Positions 1-14,000 of a stretch of 64,000 nt of DNA are shown one piece after another. The notes beneath the pieces were generated by a model. The model saw only the letters and a program-made list of their open reading frames with translations, did not search any database and was not told the DNA's origin. How positions within the stretch are numbered: position 1 is the first letter of the stretch; each line of letters opens with the position of its first letter. Made by a program: the position numbers and the translations under genes. Source of the stretch: Penelope pileata (taxonomy: Eukaryota > Chordata > Aves > Galliformes > Cracidae); the NCBI GenBank assembly GCA_013396635.1, contig WBMW01002327.1, positions 1,194,205-1,258,204 on the forward strand. The letters are read 5' to 3'.

Positions 1-916
1 CCCTCGGTCTAAGCTGTGATGAGCCCCAAGGGATAGAGTCAGTAAAGGAAAATTCATCCCTTTTAATCAAAGGGATATCAAAGAGTATTGGATTTGTATT
101 GTGCCAACAGTGCTCGGTGGGTGAAGGAGAACTGGATACAAAGGCAGGGGAAGGATTTTAGGAAACATTTCGCACTACCCTTGATGACTAGTTCCTGAAG
201 TGTTAATTTTTGTGTCTGCGTAATTATTAAACCAAATGTTTGCTATATATGCATTCACATTAAATCTGTTTCTCCCGAAAGTGTCTCAGGGTTTGTTTCA
301 GAGTGTTTCATCATGCAGTAGGTGCTGCCTCTTGCTGCCCTTGTGATAGGCAGCTGCGGATCTCATCCTTCCGTTTCTGTCCTACTGTTGGTGTTGACTC
401 ATTTAAAGTATTTAAAAAAAAAAACACTTGAATGAAAACTAAATGCAACTCTGAGCAGATCAAAACGAAATGCTGCCACAGTTCTGGGGTGGGAGTGTGC
501 GGACGTGCATCCATGTGTGTGCATCTGTATGTGTGTGCACAGGTGCTGCAGAGTGCATCCTCCTGCTCAGGTGGCGTACGGCCGTGCTTGCAGCTCAGAC
601 AAGGTTGGGTGACAGGAACTTTGGGAGGCTTATTTCTCAGACTGATAGGATCTGCAATGCAATGAGGTATGAACGCTTACTCTCCTGAGAGGTGAATGCT
701 TTTATTGCACGCAGAACAACCTCTGTATGAAATAAAGACAAACTGCTCTTGTTTACCTCATCAGGGAGCGTAATCTAGCTGAGTTCTCCAGATAATGTCC
801 TTTTTATGATGTCTTTGAATAATGTTTAAATGCTGAAAGAATGACATACCTGACAGAGTTGTATGTGTATCGTGTCATGAAAATGAGAATATTTACACGG
901 CCCCTGTTGTTTTCAG
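1..916 (+). other. Probable intron in the KANSL1L 5' UTR (partial); no gene seen
   Basis: No coding exon is recognised here. A tttcag acceptor ends at 916, and a short untranslated leader (917-946) precedes the start codon, so this stretch is most simply the 3' part of an intron following an upstream non-coding exon. A degenerate TG-rich patch lies around 490-545. No CpG-rich promoter is visible. Confidence 0.55.
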
Positions 917-2034
917 GTTTGCTGCAAACTGCCTGCAGTAGCTATAATGACACCAGCCCTCAGAGAGGCAGCCACAAAAGGTCATGGTATCCACTTGTCA
1001 CCTTCTTTGTCCTCTAGAGCTATGGAGTCTGATACAACTTTGTGCATGGAAAATTCCAGAGCAGTGGAAGAGAAGATAAAAGAGGACTCCATCGCACGGA
1101 TTGCTTGCTCAGTCCTGGGGTTCCCCACTGCTGAGCCCAGCCTCAGGAATGATATCTTCAGCGTGCAGCGGTTTGGTTCTCCACCGTCCTCCAAGCACTA
1201 TCAGTCTGTCATGTTAATGAGTACAAATTCTGCATTTAGCAACAAAACCGGTAAGCAAATGAAGTCAGGAGAGCCTGACTGCTCCAGGATGAGAAATTCC
1301 TTGCATAATGGTGCTGACCCATCGTTTGGTCAGATCAGTCGTTCGGGACCTGAGGAGCAGGTCAAAGGGGAAGCTTTTTCAGAGGCCACATCTCTGAATT
1401 TGGCAGAAATGCAAAGACCTTTGGATTCAAGTGTAACTGAATCCAGTAACGCAGAAGAAATGCAGCTCTTCAAAGATAAATGGTACAAGAAGAATGGTTT
1501 TTTGGGTAGGGCTTTGGGAGTCTGCGCTGAAACAATAAAAGGGGATTTATTGCACCAAATTCTTCACGGGCCTTCAGAAGGGATTTTGAGCTGCACCCGG
1601 GAGGAGGTGTATGCCCGCTTACTCCAGTGTGTCACTAAGCAACAAATGGAGATCAGCCGCGCCAAAAGAACTCAGAAACGTTTACAAATGCTCCTGGCAA
1701 AGCACGTTATCAAACACTGTGATCAGCAGCTGAAATGCTTCGTAAAACATCAGCTTCAAAGAATGAAGGTTTTCCACAAGCCAGCCAGGTTTTCGAGCAG
1801 TAGCTCCCTCAGGTGCGTGGAAGGTTGGCCAGCAAACAGCGCAGCTACTTTTGCAAGTAGCCTGAGTGCGGATGTACAGAACGGAGTTTGCGTTGCACCA
1901 GGGGAGATCCGGGGGTTTGCACTTTCTGCTGGAGGGCTGCTGTCTCGTGTGGAGAAGGATCTGGACTCCGATGCAACGTGCAGCAGCTCAGACGAAGACT
2001 GTGATGAACAGACTGTAAGAACAACTGTGGAAGC
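917..2034 (+). CDS. KANSL1L: KANSL1L first coding exon (coding from 947)
   Basis: The acceptor tttcag ends at 916 and the ATG is at 947. The exon codes for residues 1-362 and the first two bases of codon 363, and its donor gtaagt (2035) is canonical. A second in-frame Met lies near residue 26 (MESDTT). The exon contains the helical run EEVYARLLQCVTKQQ from residue 219 and the acidic/serine run SSSDEDCDE at about 346-354, both typical of this family. This one exon carries over a third of the protein, which is usual for KANSL1-family genes. Confidence 0.93.
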
Positions 2035-5000
2035 GTAAGTGTTAAATTCCTGCTAGACTCGTGTGCTTCATGCTTATTAATCAAGCTGGAGGGGTCTAGA
2101 CCTGCAAATTCCTTCTTGTGTGAGTAACCTCACTCAGTAGGTAGTCCTGAAACCAACAGGACTGCGTGTGTGAGCTAGGCTTGGCAGGGGCCAAGAGGCA
2201 AAGAGTAAGAACTTGTCACAATTCAGCATTTAAAGAGCAGTCACTTTGGGCTGTAGAGAGCTGGGCATTGTACTGCACCGTTTGCATCACGTTAACACTG
2301 CTGATTTTTCAGTTCTCAGGTGCTGTAAATCAAAGTAGTGATAGCAGTGCAGTAAGTGATACTTCTGGGTAGTATAAAAATAAATTATTGAAAACTAGGA
2401 TTAGGATCTCGAAATCCGCTGTTCTGTGATAAAGAGTAAATACAGTCATCAGTGCAGATGTCAAGCCATCCAGTATTTGAGGGGCGTATATTGGAAAAGC
2501 TTGGTTCTTTGAATTATAATTTGAAAATGTTGATTTACTTAATGAGGTTTTTCTGTTCATTTGAGGCTTGTGGGATTGCTTTTATTGCTGCTGGTACCTT
2601 TTTGAGGATGTGCCAGAGTGAAGTTAATGTAATTAGCTAATACTGCAGTTCTGTGTATCTATGAAGTTGTCAGGGAACCTGTGAATACAAATCATCGGAC
2701 CCTTGGAAGTCAGTGATGGGTGAGAGAAGTAGACTGTGAAACTGTTCCATGAATGGAGATGGAAGTATAGCTTCTTCTTTTGTTTTTTCTTACCTTACTA
2801 TGCTGTTAACACAGTATCTTCTGCTGAGAAATTTTAGAAAGCGTTGTAAAGACAACTTCTTTCCCCTTCCAATGAGTTGAAGAAGACAGAGCACCTCTTA
2901 AGGTCTGTTAAGATGCAACAGACAAGCTAGATGGACAGGAACTTTATGGCACCAGCATTTCTAGCACTTGAAGCCAGGGCTGTTTGTGTGTTTCCTCATC
3001 TCCTGTTATAACCTCTGCTTTTGGGGAGTTTCAGAAAGCGTTGAGCGACACATTGAAGGTCAAATAAATATTTTAAAAAACCCTCACAAATCTTAGTGTG
3101 TTTCTTCAAAGGCACAGTGTTCAGAAGCAGCAGCTTCATCTTCCCTTGGAATAGAGCTGTGCCACATTCTGTGTTTATAGCTTCAGTTACGAAAGCTTCA
3201 GTGCAGCGTGGTTATATCACATCGCCGCTGCGTTTTGTTAAACTCTCTAGATCTGGAAAACAGGAGAATGGTTTTCATTTTCTTTTGCATATTTGTCAGA
3301 ATGGTAAACACTACATTAAAGACCAAACCAGTGCATGATAGGTTCCCAGCTGAGTTATGATCACCTGAAGTATTTCAGTCTGCAGAAATATTATTGTCCT
3401 TTTGAAATAATGAAAAAACAGCGTCACTGGCTCTTCCCAGTGCTGGAGAATCAACATTCTTCTCCTAGCTGATATGTTTGAACTTCTGAGTAATAGCTTT
3501 GCCTCTGGGATTCTTATCTTGTGATTATATGAATTGAGCAGGGAAAACTGATGAGAAATTCTGATTCTCAGAGGGTAGTGGGTAATCTAAAACTTGGATT
3601 GAAGTTCTGTGCAAGGGTTTTCTTTTTTCCTCTTGCCCGGGACAGTCCAGTTTCTCATGCTGCCAGTCCTTTAGCTGTATTTCTTCTCATGACTTTCAGA
3701 TTCCTTATCTTTCCATATAGGGCTTACTCAGTTTATTTTGTTGCACTGACTGAAGAATCCACAGAGGATTATTAAGGACACAGACACCACCTTTGGTTTG
3801 GGAAATCCCCACGCTGCCTGGAAGGTGAGGGAGTATTCTGGAAAAGTTGAGCTCTATGGTGCCCTGTTGCAAGCTTGTTATCTTGCCTGCTGCTAGGAGG
3901 CAGGAGACTGGGTTGGTCAGCTATAGGCTGACTCAGTGCTGCCCCTTTTTTTTTCTTCCTCTTTTTTATGTTCTTACAGTTAACCAGCAGTCAGGCAGCA
4001 GGGATGCCTTGGTTAGCAGCATGTGATAGAGAAGGCTTTGCTGCATTGTCAGCACGAGTCACCGCTGTTCGGACTGTGCTGCTGGAGCAGCAAGCACCGA
4101 GTTAAAGCATCACCTAACAGAAGCTGAAGAGTTCTGTCTGTGTGCATAGGTTGAGCCAGTGCTTGAATTAACACTGCTGTGAGGACAGGCAGTCTCTCAT
4201 CTGAGTTATTACTGTCTTAAGCTTGGAGTTGCTTTCTGCATCCTCCACCTCTCCAAATTTGTCTTCTGGGCTGAAACACTGCCCTTCTCCTGGATGGCAA
4301 GGGTCTGTCACTTGCTCAGCACTGCAGCTGCTGAGGTTTGCTTTTTTTCTGAGCTTTACCACTTTAAGTTTCTTTGGATTGCCTTTCAGCTGGACAAGAA
4401 AACAAAACAAAGTTAGCTTCCGTTTTTATTTTTGCAAGGTGCATTTATGTTACTTTGAAATGCCTTTCTCTCCCAGGGAACTGGTTCTTAGTGCTTTTCA
4501 GAAATAATGTGATTATATTGGGGAAAGAACGCTCGTTTCCTCGCTTCTGACTTCTGTTTCTCACAGTGAAGACTTTCACTGATGTGGAAAGACTCCTCCT
4601 CTTGTAATATTATAGATGTCATAAAGTTGTATTAATGCGTTGGGGAACGGGGAAGATCTTTTGGTTTTGTCTGTATTGCAGAATATTGACTGCATTTAAC
4701 TTGAGGGAATAAAGCTGTCAGTGGCTGGCCATTGCTGTGTCCTTTGTAGCTTGCTGCATCGATGCAGTGTGTGAGGGGGAGGAGCTTCCCATGTCTGTGT
4801 TTACCTGAGACCAGTCTGTTTCCCATCAGGAGGGAGAAGATCTGATTCCAGCCTCAAGTTTTTGTGGTAAGAAAAAAATCTGGAGCTATTTTTAGCTTTC
4901 TGAACCTACTCATTCTCATTATCCTGAAAAGGGTTTTGCCCAATGGATGTTGACATAAGCTGTTCTGAGCTGTATCTCAATGCTTTGTGACTCAAGTGAG

Positions 5001-8000
5001 ATTGTCTTTATCCATCTATTTCAATACCCATGTTGTTCAGTTGCAAATAGCCCTTACAGGATCCTTAGACCGTTGTTCATCCCTTATGCATTACACAGGT
5101 GCTGTCCTCAGACCAGGGATCTTCCCTGTGCTGGGAACAGAGCTCTTTCAGTTGACAATTCACTGTACTTCTCTAATAGCTAGAGTAATTGGGAAGCCCT
5201 GACCCATTTCTTAATCAAAACACGTTTGGTCCTTTGAGTATTAGTCAAGGAGAAATCTGAAGAAGCAGTTGGCTCATTTCCGGAATTCTGACATTTTGCT
5301 GCTGGTTTCAGCTCAGCTACGTCTCTTTAACTTGTCCCAGCTTTCGTGGAAGGTTGCTTAGGCAGTGCAGCAAACTTTCTTCAACATCTTGTAGTATTCT
5401 GTTGCACCACTGCTGCCTTGGGGGGTAAGAAATCCCTTGGGACACTATGTAGCAGGTATGGTAGTAGTTCTTTTTGCTTCATTAAAGACAGAATTTAGGT
5501 GCTGTTCGCTCTCTCTGTGTCAGGTGTGATAATGAAAGTGAGTGGAGAGCCCAGGGAGGACATCACAAAGCAGGGCAAAAGCACTTCCCTCAGCAGTTGG
5601 CAGCCAACATCCACCCCTTGAAATGCAGCACAGACAGCCTTGCACCAGCTGGGTTTACTTGGAACTTGATGATCTTTCTTTGCGGTTCGTGAACGTGGAA
5701 AACTATCTGTAGAAATAGTTTCCAGTGAGATGGCCTGGGGGAGGATGTGGCCTTGAAGTGTTTTCAGCAGCACACCTCTGCTCAGGGAGCTACGTAACGT
5801 TATTTCCAGGCCAGCTCTGCAGCCTCACTCCTGTATTTTGTCTGTGTTCCTGGTGTGGCTAGAAGTTCTGGCTGCTCCCACTGCACCACAAAAAAGTCAG
5901 AGGTGGTTACTGAGAAACCTTTACAGTTGCACGGTACGGATTTTTTCTTCCAGATGCACTGAGTGATCTTCCAGTCTCCAAAGACCCATCGCTGGCGTTC
6001 TGTAAAGGCACAGCTGCTCACTGCATCAAGCAGTAATGTCTGTACCTAATTGATTAGAGAGAAAAGCTTCTTACAATAGATTCTGCTGCAAAACAAGTAG
6101 CTGCCTGTCTGCTTGTGAGAAGTCCTGTGCCCTTCTTCTCCAATCCTCCTTCTCCATCTGAATGAAATCCTTTTGCATCGTTGGGTGGGAGTTTTTCCTT
6201 CTGCAATATTTTCATGCTTTTCCTCTGGATTTTGAAAGACATGTTTTACTGATTATCTTCCAGCAACCTCATGCCTGACGAAGCACTGTTGTATTTTTCC
6301 ATGCCCACAGGGTTTATTGCGCCTAGAAACTTTAATGGTGAATGTGCAGAGGTAGGAGAGGGGGGAAAAAGGCAAAAAAAGACTCTCTCCTTTTTTGTCC
6401 TCTTGGATTTCTAGTTGGAAAGAGAAAAGATTGCAGATCTGCTTTTAGTATAAATACATGGTGGGGAGGGGAGCAGTAAGGCGGAGAGAATACAGGAAGG
6501 AAGAAAATATTATGCCCAGTATCTCCAGATCTGATCTGTTTGTTCTAGATTATTTTCCATTTTCCCGAGTGTTTTTCTCATGGCTAATTGAGCAGCAGCA
6601 GCTGAGCTCTGCAGGCCCCACAGCAGAAGGCACTGCTGAAGGGCTGGGGCTGGGTGCCCACCTCTGAGCCGCCTTGCAAGGGGAAGCTGGTTGTTTGGGA
6701 GAGATCAGGTCCTCGTTTTCCACCCTGAGCTGTAATTTCACTTCAAAGCTGATAAGGGAACTGAACTCTGGTTTTGGGAGGAAGAGAGTCTGCCAGCAAA
6801 TGCTGTTCTCCATTTCTCTTAAGCACAAAACCCCAACTGTTTCTAGTTTTTAAGGCCTTTTTAGTTTACAAGTCAGGGACATGTCTTATTTGCATAAGGG
6901 ATGAATGTGGGAGCTTTGGGATACGCACAGATTCATAGGTGCTAATAATAGGCCGATTTTGGAATGTTTTATGCGTTGCTTTTTCATGAATTCCATTCTC
7001 TCAGTTCTTGGCTCCTGTCACTGGGATGTAGGAGGGGAATTGTTAGCAAGGAATGAAAGAAAAGCTGGCTCTATGTTACCTTCTGTTTTCATTCTAGGGA
7101 TACATGCGTTATTTCAGGATATATCCTGCCTCTCTTGCTGGGACTTCCATCAGGGAGTTTAGGGTCACACTTTCATTGACTGTTTTTCTGTAGATCCCCG
7201 ATGCACAGCAACAACAACTTGGTTTGGGGCAGGACTTCCTTCTCGCAATGCCAGAGCAATGCTCTTGTGAATGAGGACCCTGATTTCTAACCTGTAATTG
7301 CAGCAGTATTTTTGCAGCTGCTGGCAGCAGACTGGAAGGTTGTAATGGAAGGCAGCAGGGCTGACAAGTTGTAACGTGCGCTCAGCTTTGGAGTTAAAGA
7401 AGTGCTGAGTGCATATTAAATAAGAACTTGGCAGTACTCTTCTGAATGACAGTTTAATACACCATCAACACAGTGGAGTAGAATAGAGACTCTAAGAATC
7501 AGACACATGTATGTACATGATAACCTCACGCACTTAATTACCCGGTGGGTGAAGAGGCGTTGGGTGCCCGATGCGATCTGCTCATTAATCAGGGCTTTAT
7601 GGCTGGCTTTTGTTCTTCTGCTAAGCTGTGCAATGTGTTTGTTTTAATTGAAAGATTTGTTTACAATCAACAAGGAACTGTGTGTGTAACATCTTGAGAA
7701 GTGAGGGCACGATGGTTTCATTTTGCAGATAACACTGATTTCTTAAGAATCTACTTCAAAGGGGCACATCCAGTTCCTTAGAAAATCGATGTACGTGGGC
7801 CCCGGTGCAGGAAGTCATCTAAATGCTTTCCTTTTTGCATGAAATGAAAAGTGTGCATAAAGACTTCCCAAAATAGGAATGCTCTCCTGAAACAGGGTTT
7901 CATTCATACTGCTAAATATGGGTTAGGAATGTAACTTTAGGATTTAAATATACTGACCTGTGCACTTTTTTTTTTTTAATTAAAACTGAAATTGCTGTAT

Positions 8001-11000
8001 GCTATTTTGTTTTCATCCAAACGTTTTGCTTAGAAGAGAGTTTTGCATTAGGGAATTTAAATGTCTTTCCATTTAACAAGCTTCTGATTATTGATTCTGG
8101 TGTTGAGAGAGGGAGATGAGCCTGAGCATGCGTGGAGATGCAGGAGTTGTGACCTCCCTGCCTCCCAGCCGGGAGGGATGGGCAGGGTAGCAGTGCAGTT
8201 CAGCAGAACCCCACCCCAGGCTCCTAGCAGACACTCAGCCCAGGAAGGTCACACTGTTGAACCACAGATGTATCGTCCACCCCTGGTCTCTGCACTCCCT
8301 GGTACTACCCACAGCTGGACTGAAACCTTCAGGAACTGGAGGAGCTGCTACAGGCATTCTGTCCCTGCCTGCCTGCCTTTTGGTAAGAATATCAGTGCAG
8401 GTTTGGGGCCCAGCTTGGCAGGGCAGTGTTGATATCCTGCTTGTATGCAGTACTAATGTTCTGCCTTACGTATTGTTGAATGCTTATATTGTAAGCTCTG
8501 TCTTACTTGGTGTTGATCATGGGATGCAAACAGAGCACTGCTTTCTCACAGTCTCTCTTCAAGGGCAGTTGTGTAATACAGGGAACTTCTAGGCTTGTGT
8601 TCCTGCTGTTTTGTTGTTAGTCTATTGATGTTGTGCCATTTCAAAGGCAAGAAAAAAAGCCTGTTTCCAGGCAGCCCTGGTGTTCCTGAGCTGCTTTTTT
8701 TTTTTTTTTNNNNNNNNNNNNNNNNNNNNNNTTTTTTCTTTTCCCCTTTGGATGTTAGCACTACCTGCTTCTCTGTTCCATGTTGATCTAAGTGAAGCTA
8801 GTGGAAGGAAGCTGGAGCACTGGGGCAGCCAGTGGAAACTTAAAAACCATTGTAAAATATTTTGAACACATAGCATTTGCAGGTATGCATATTGCAGGGT
8901 TTTTTATTATTACTGTTTGAAGGTGAAATGGTGCTGATTGTTTACCTTTTGCAGCCTTTTGCTTCTCCAGCAGTTGGCATTCTAGCTGACCCACCTCCAG
9001 CAGCCAGTTGGGCCTTTTGTCATCGACATCTGCCAGGAATGACACAAACAGAACGGAGGGTGAAAAGCACCAACCAGTTCGTGAAGTCAGCCCTTGGAGG
9101 TCAGCGCCCTGACAGACAGCAGTGCTTGAACAAGCTGAATTTATTTCCTTGTTGAGCCCTGAACAAACAATTCAGTGCAAGTGAAATAAGCATATTGTCC
9201 CTATTGTAAGGCCTGTAGTAATTGTATGGTTTGATGCAGGAGCCCCATAGCTGGCAAATATAGCATCTGCTTGGGTTGGGAGATGTAATTTCTTAGGTAA
9301 TGGAGCATATAGAGCTCCAGCTCTGCGTAATCATCAACACATGGCACTGGGAGCAATTCTGACAGTCTTAAATGGCAGCGGTGTGTCAGAGGTGGTGGGA
9401 CCAGGTGTGGGTGCTGCCATAAGCACTCAGAGATGGCTGGGGCTGATAGGGAGAGCTGTCACCCTCTGTTCTGAAGCCAGGGAGTGTTTCAGAGGGAAAT
9501 CTCTGCCAGGTAAATATTCCTGGGAAACACCAAAGAAGACAGCAAGCCCGAGTGACCCGATTGCGGACCTTTGCGGAGATTTTTGGTGTAACTGAGTAGC
9601 AGGGAGCCTCTCCCGTTGGCCTTTTTGGGGTGTGCAGCTGGGTTTGGTGCCAGTTAGCACAAAGCAGCAGCACATTGCTCCCCACGCTCAGTGTGCAGTG
9701 AGTGCTCCTGCAGGGGCTGAGCAGAGGCTTACGTGGAGCTGTCAGAGCGGCCTGGGCTGTGCTGGGTGAGATAGCAGGGGATGACACTTGTTGCAGTTTG
9801 TTTTGGTCTTGTTTACACTCTGGAATGCAGGGAAGAGATGGAGAGCAGCACTTGCTGTTTTTTCGGTGACGTGGTTCTTACGGGTTTAACAGTTAACTGC
9901 TGCAGGGGAGTTAATCCTTCAACGGCGGCTGGAGTTGGTTCCTTCTGAAAACAAACATGAAGTAGGCGTGCTGGAAGCATTAGACCTTGAGAAAGCATTT
10001 GCGGGTCATTTCGTAGTGGGACGTGTTTGTTTAGCCATTGGGAGCGTTGGGAGCTTTGTTGGGAGTGGGCATTTTTATCTCATGAGTAAAACTAGATGAT
10101 CTTTAAGGTCCCTTCCAAACCATTCTGTGAATACATTCACTACATGCCCGAATCCACCCCATTTCAGGGGCTGTGTGATGCCACCTCCTGGTCTCACAAG
10201 CAGCTCTGGCAGTGTCTGGAGCTGCAGGAAGATGGACACGCTGACTGTCACCGCTGTGCTGGCAGGTCGCAGCAGAAGCCCCGTGCTCACCATAATGGCT
10301 TGCAGGAAAGTGCTTGGATTCAAACCAGCTGCTTTCTGAGCCGTGCCCTGTGTGTTCACAGGAAAGCTGCTGGTGACGCTGGTGTAAAATTAGGGCCAGT
10401 CCAGGAAGCTGGCAGGCTGTGGCTGCGGTCCTGTCAGACCCACGCGGCACCAGAGTGTGGCTGTGCCATGGTGAGACAGTGCCATGTGAGCTGCTTGGGG
10501 CTTCTGTACGACCAAGTGAGACCCCAAGGGAATCAGGGGCTGTATGATTTTTTTTCCAGTGTGTGTTAAATCTCATGAATTTCATCCTGAGTCATACGGT
10601 GTCTGGGTAGGGTTGAAGGATCAGGAGAAGGATTTGACTGTTTGCTTTTCAATTTCCAGACCTGAGGCCTTCATCAAACTGATAAACTTCTGCGGTTGTG
10701 TTCAGTGCCTCCCTCCAAGGAAGGAGATGGGCTTTTTCTCCTGAGGGTGATCAGCCTGTAGTTGAGGAGCTGATCCTTGCTCCCAAATTCTTCGCTGTGG
10801 CACGGTTGGCTGCGGCCTCTGGTAGCATTGAGAGGAGGAGGTGAAGCAGCAGCGGTGGCTGCGGGCAGGCTCACTGCATCTCCTTGGGAGTAGCTCCCCT
10901 GCAAACTGGGTGCCAGAGCAGTGTGGGATTAAGTTGAAGGGGACGTGGCATGGCAGAAAGAGCAGTTGGAAGTGTGTGAGAGGATGTCAGGAGCAGCTGC

Positions 11001-14000
11001 CCTTGTTATGTTCAGTGAAGAATTGAGTTGGAGTTTTTCCCACTCGCACGATGCGAATGCCTTGCTCCACAACTTGTCCTCGTTGAACAATGTGATAACT
11101 TGAAAATTCTGATTTTCTTTGAAACAAAGCTTTTGGAAGGAGACTGTGTTTTGGGTTGGCAAGGCTGCGTTCTGGCCTCTTGGTGTGGGCTTGTTGCAAG
11201 CATCCTCCTTTCCTGTTCGGTAGGAAGCATCCTGTCATTGTCCCTGCAGCACGTCACAGTGGGGGCACGTTCTGTGTTCTCATTCAAAAGTATGAGGCCG
11301 AGGAGGCCTTTTAATGCTTAATTTTCAGGACAGAAGGTGTTCATGGAGCATCTTGCCTTGTGTTGAGCTGTGTGCTCTGAAGTGCTGCCTTTCCCCTGCT
11401 CACCGTGCCTGTTTGAGTTGGTCGTGCTGGAAGTGTAACCATCTATCCTACGTTCTGTGGTTTTCTGTGCATTTAAGGCACCTCTATGCTACCCTTCATT
11501 AGTTGTGAGCTGTTTTTCGGGCTTCTTGTTTTTTCTGCTTATAAAAATAAAATATATTTAAGAGATTTAAGTTCCACCCCTTCCTCTTTGCTATAAACAA
11601 CCTAAGAAGTACCCATGCAATACCCAAACAGCAGCGTGTGTCCAGCACAGCCACTTGTATTTTGGCTAGCATTTCCCCTTTGCCCTCAGTTAGGGTTTGT
11701 TCTTTGGGACAGGCTGATCTTAGCTGTAGGGAAACAGGTCTCACCTTCAGCTTCATGGAGACACTGATAGAACAAAACACTTCTCAACGTCCTGTTGCTT
11801 TCTGCAGCAGTGCTCTGCTTACCTAAACACATGGTCTGTTATCATTCCTCGTTTTGGGGAAAGGGAAGAATGCTGGGGGGTTGTAGGGAGCTTAGAGGAA
11901 GGATTCATAGCCTGGAGAATTCCTCTGTGTGTTCTGTCCATGGATCATGGCTAACAACCTCAGTTCAGCCAATAGTTCCAGCGCTGCTCTCAGTGCTCTG
12001 CGGTTGTTGGTTCGTTCTTAGCAGGGCGATGCCCTACAGCTTACATTTCTGATTATTGCCTTTCTTCATTTGTGCCTGTTCTCTTTGTGGCTTGCTTGTT
12101 CTTTTGCATTTCTTCTTTTGTTGCAAGTGGTGCAGGGTTGGCCTCCTGCAGTTCAACCAAAACAGCAGAAATGCCAGCTAGTATTTCACAGCAAAGCAGA
12201 TTTTGCCTCTGATGCAGTTCCAGCATGTATTTGTAGGGAAATTCAGAAGAGATGTTTTATTGTGCAAGATGAGTATTGCTCTGTTTCTTCCCATTCTCAT
12301 GGCCCTGAAAGAGATCCCCTGCAGATGCAGAGCCATCCCAAGAGCAGTACAGGGATACGCTGCTCAATATTTCACGGTACTGCGGCACTGACCATTGGAA
12401 ACTCTTGAAAGTACCATGTGTGTATTGAGTTGCTGACAGAATTTGGGGCTCCTCTGAGGGATGTATGATGTCAAAGGCAGGGAAGCCAAGCAGAGATGCT
12501 CTGCAAAAGGATCACCAGGAGGTGGGATAGCCACTTATTTTCTTGTCTCACTCCTGGCTGAGAACCAGTGCAGGGAGCTTCTGCTGCAGCTCCTGCTCTG
12601 CCTGCCTCCTTTGCTGGCAGTCCTCGTGGGGTGTGTGACCTTGTTTTGCTTCTCTGGGTGTGCAGAATGAATGAGTTTGCTGGTACTAGCTTGAAACAGC
12701 TGAAAGAAAGAGGGACACCAGAGTTCCTCGTTGTTGTAGTGTTAAAAGTACTTTGTCATCTCCTGTTCATCAAAAAATGCCCCACAAATTCTTGTTGCCT
12801 CATTGTTTTACTGAGTGGGTGTTAGGGTGAACCTTCAAACATAGCAGGAGTAAGAGATTTATTGATTTAGTTTTACTTTTTTATTGGAATACCAGGTTTT
12901 CATTGTTCATCACTTGGGTTACCGTAATAAGTTGCATGCAAGCAGCTCACCTTAAGGGCATGAGGGCAGCTCGTACAGACTGTGTCATCTTCTGGGCTGT
13001 TAGAGGCTTTGTGAAATAGTTTATAGGGAAACAGGCTCAGAGGCAAAAATGGTGAATAATGCAAGCTCAAGCAAAGGAGGAGAGAGAGGTGAGAAAAGAA
13101 TTTTGCAACTTCAATGCCAGGTGCTCTTACCTCCCAACCTGTGCGCGTGAGATCAGACTGGCCCCGTGCCACCTGCCCCTTCCCTTGTGCCGGTGTGCCT
13201 GCCTGCAGGGCATCCAAACAGGGGAAGGGACAAGGCTTGAACTTGCTTCATTCACCATCCTGCTCAAGGTAAGTTAACCATGAGCAATTGGGAGCCCGTG
13301 CCCCCGTGGCTGCTCACGCCGACGCTGGGCACTTGGTGGCGGGGGCTGGCAGGGAGGAGCGGCTGAGATCACTTCCTGTGGCCTGAGCCTGCTCTTGGGA
13401 TGTCTGCGCTTAGTTTGGTCAAAGCCCTGCCTTCCAGAGCCTAAGGACATCCTTAGTGCAGGGCAATTAAACTGGAAGACTTTAATTACATCCTACTCTT
13501 ACTTGAAGAAATACTCACGCAGTGTTTTAGAAGGAAGGAAAAACATATGTGAAATACATTTAGCAGCAAATGCAGTTAGTTCAAGATTTAATATTGTGCT
13601 TTAAAAAAAAACCTACGCAAACGTTTTTTGTGGTGCAACTTCAGAGAGGATTTTTTTCTTAGTTGAAAGACAGTAATGTACAGACACGATTAGTTCATCT
13701 TAAGGTCAGAAAATGTAATTGTTCTTCTGTTATCTGTTGCGGTTTGCTGTCTGAGCGTGGATTCCCTTACTGACAAGCTGATTTCATCCAGTGTGTGTGA
13801 CACATGACCAGCTGCAGCCCTTGTCATTCTTCTTCTTGTTTCCCAGCTGTGTGGGCAGGTGTTCTGGTTTTTGTCTTCCCATGTGTACCCCCTCCCAGGT
13901 CTATTTTTGAACAGCACCCTTCTCCAGGAGCTGTTGCATCTCGCTTGGGCTGCAGTTCTGTCAGCATGATCTACCTTCTTGCACCTGGTCTTCCTTCTTG

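Noticed and set aside
10096..10585. Overlapping plus- and minus-strand open frames of about 160 codons
   Set aside because: They mirror each other in a GC-richer patch that begins in a CR1 tail. No family resemblance, and no splice signals linking them to either gene.
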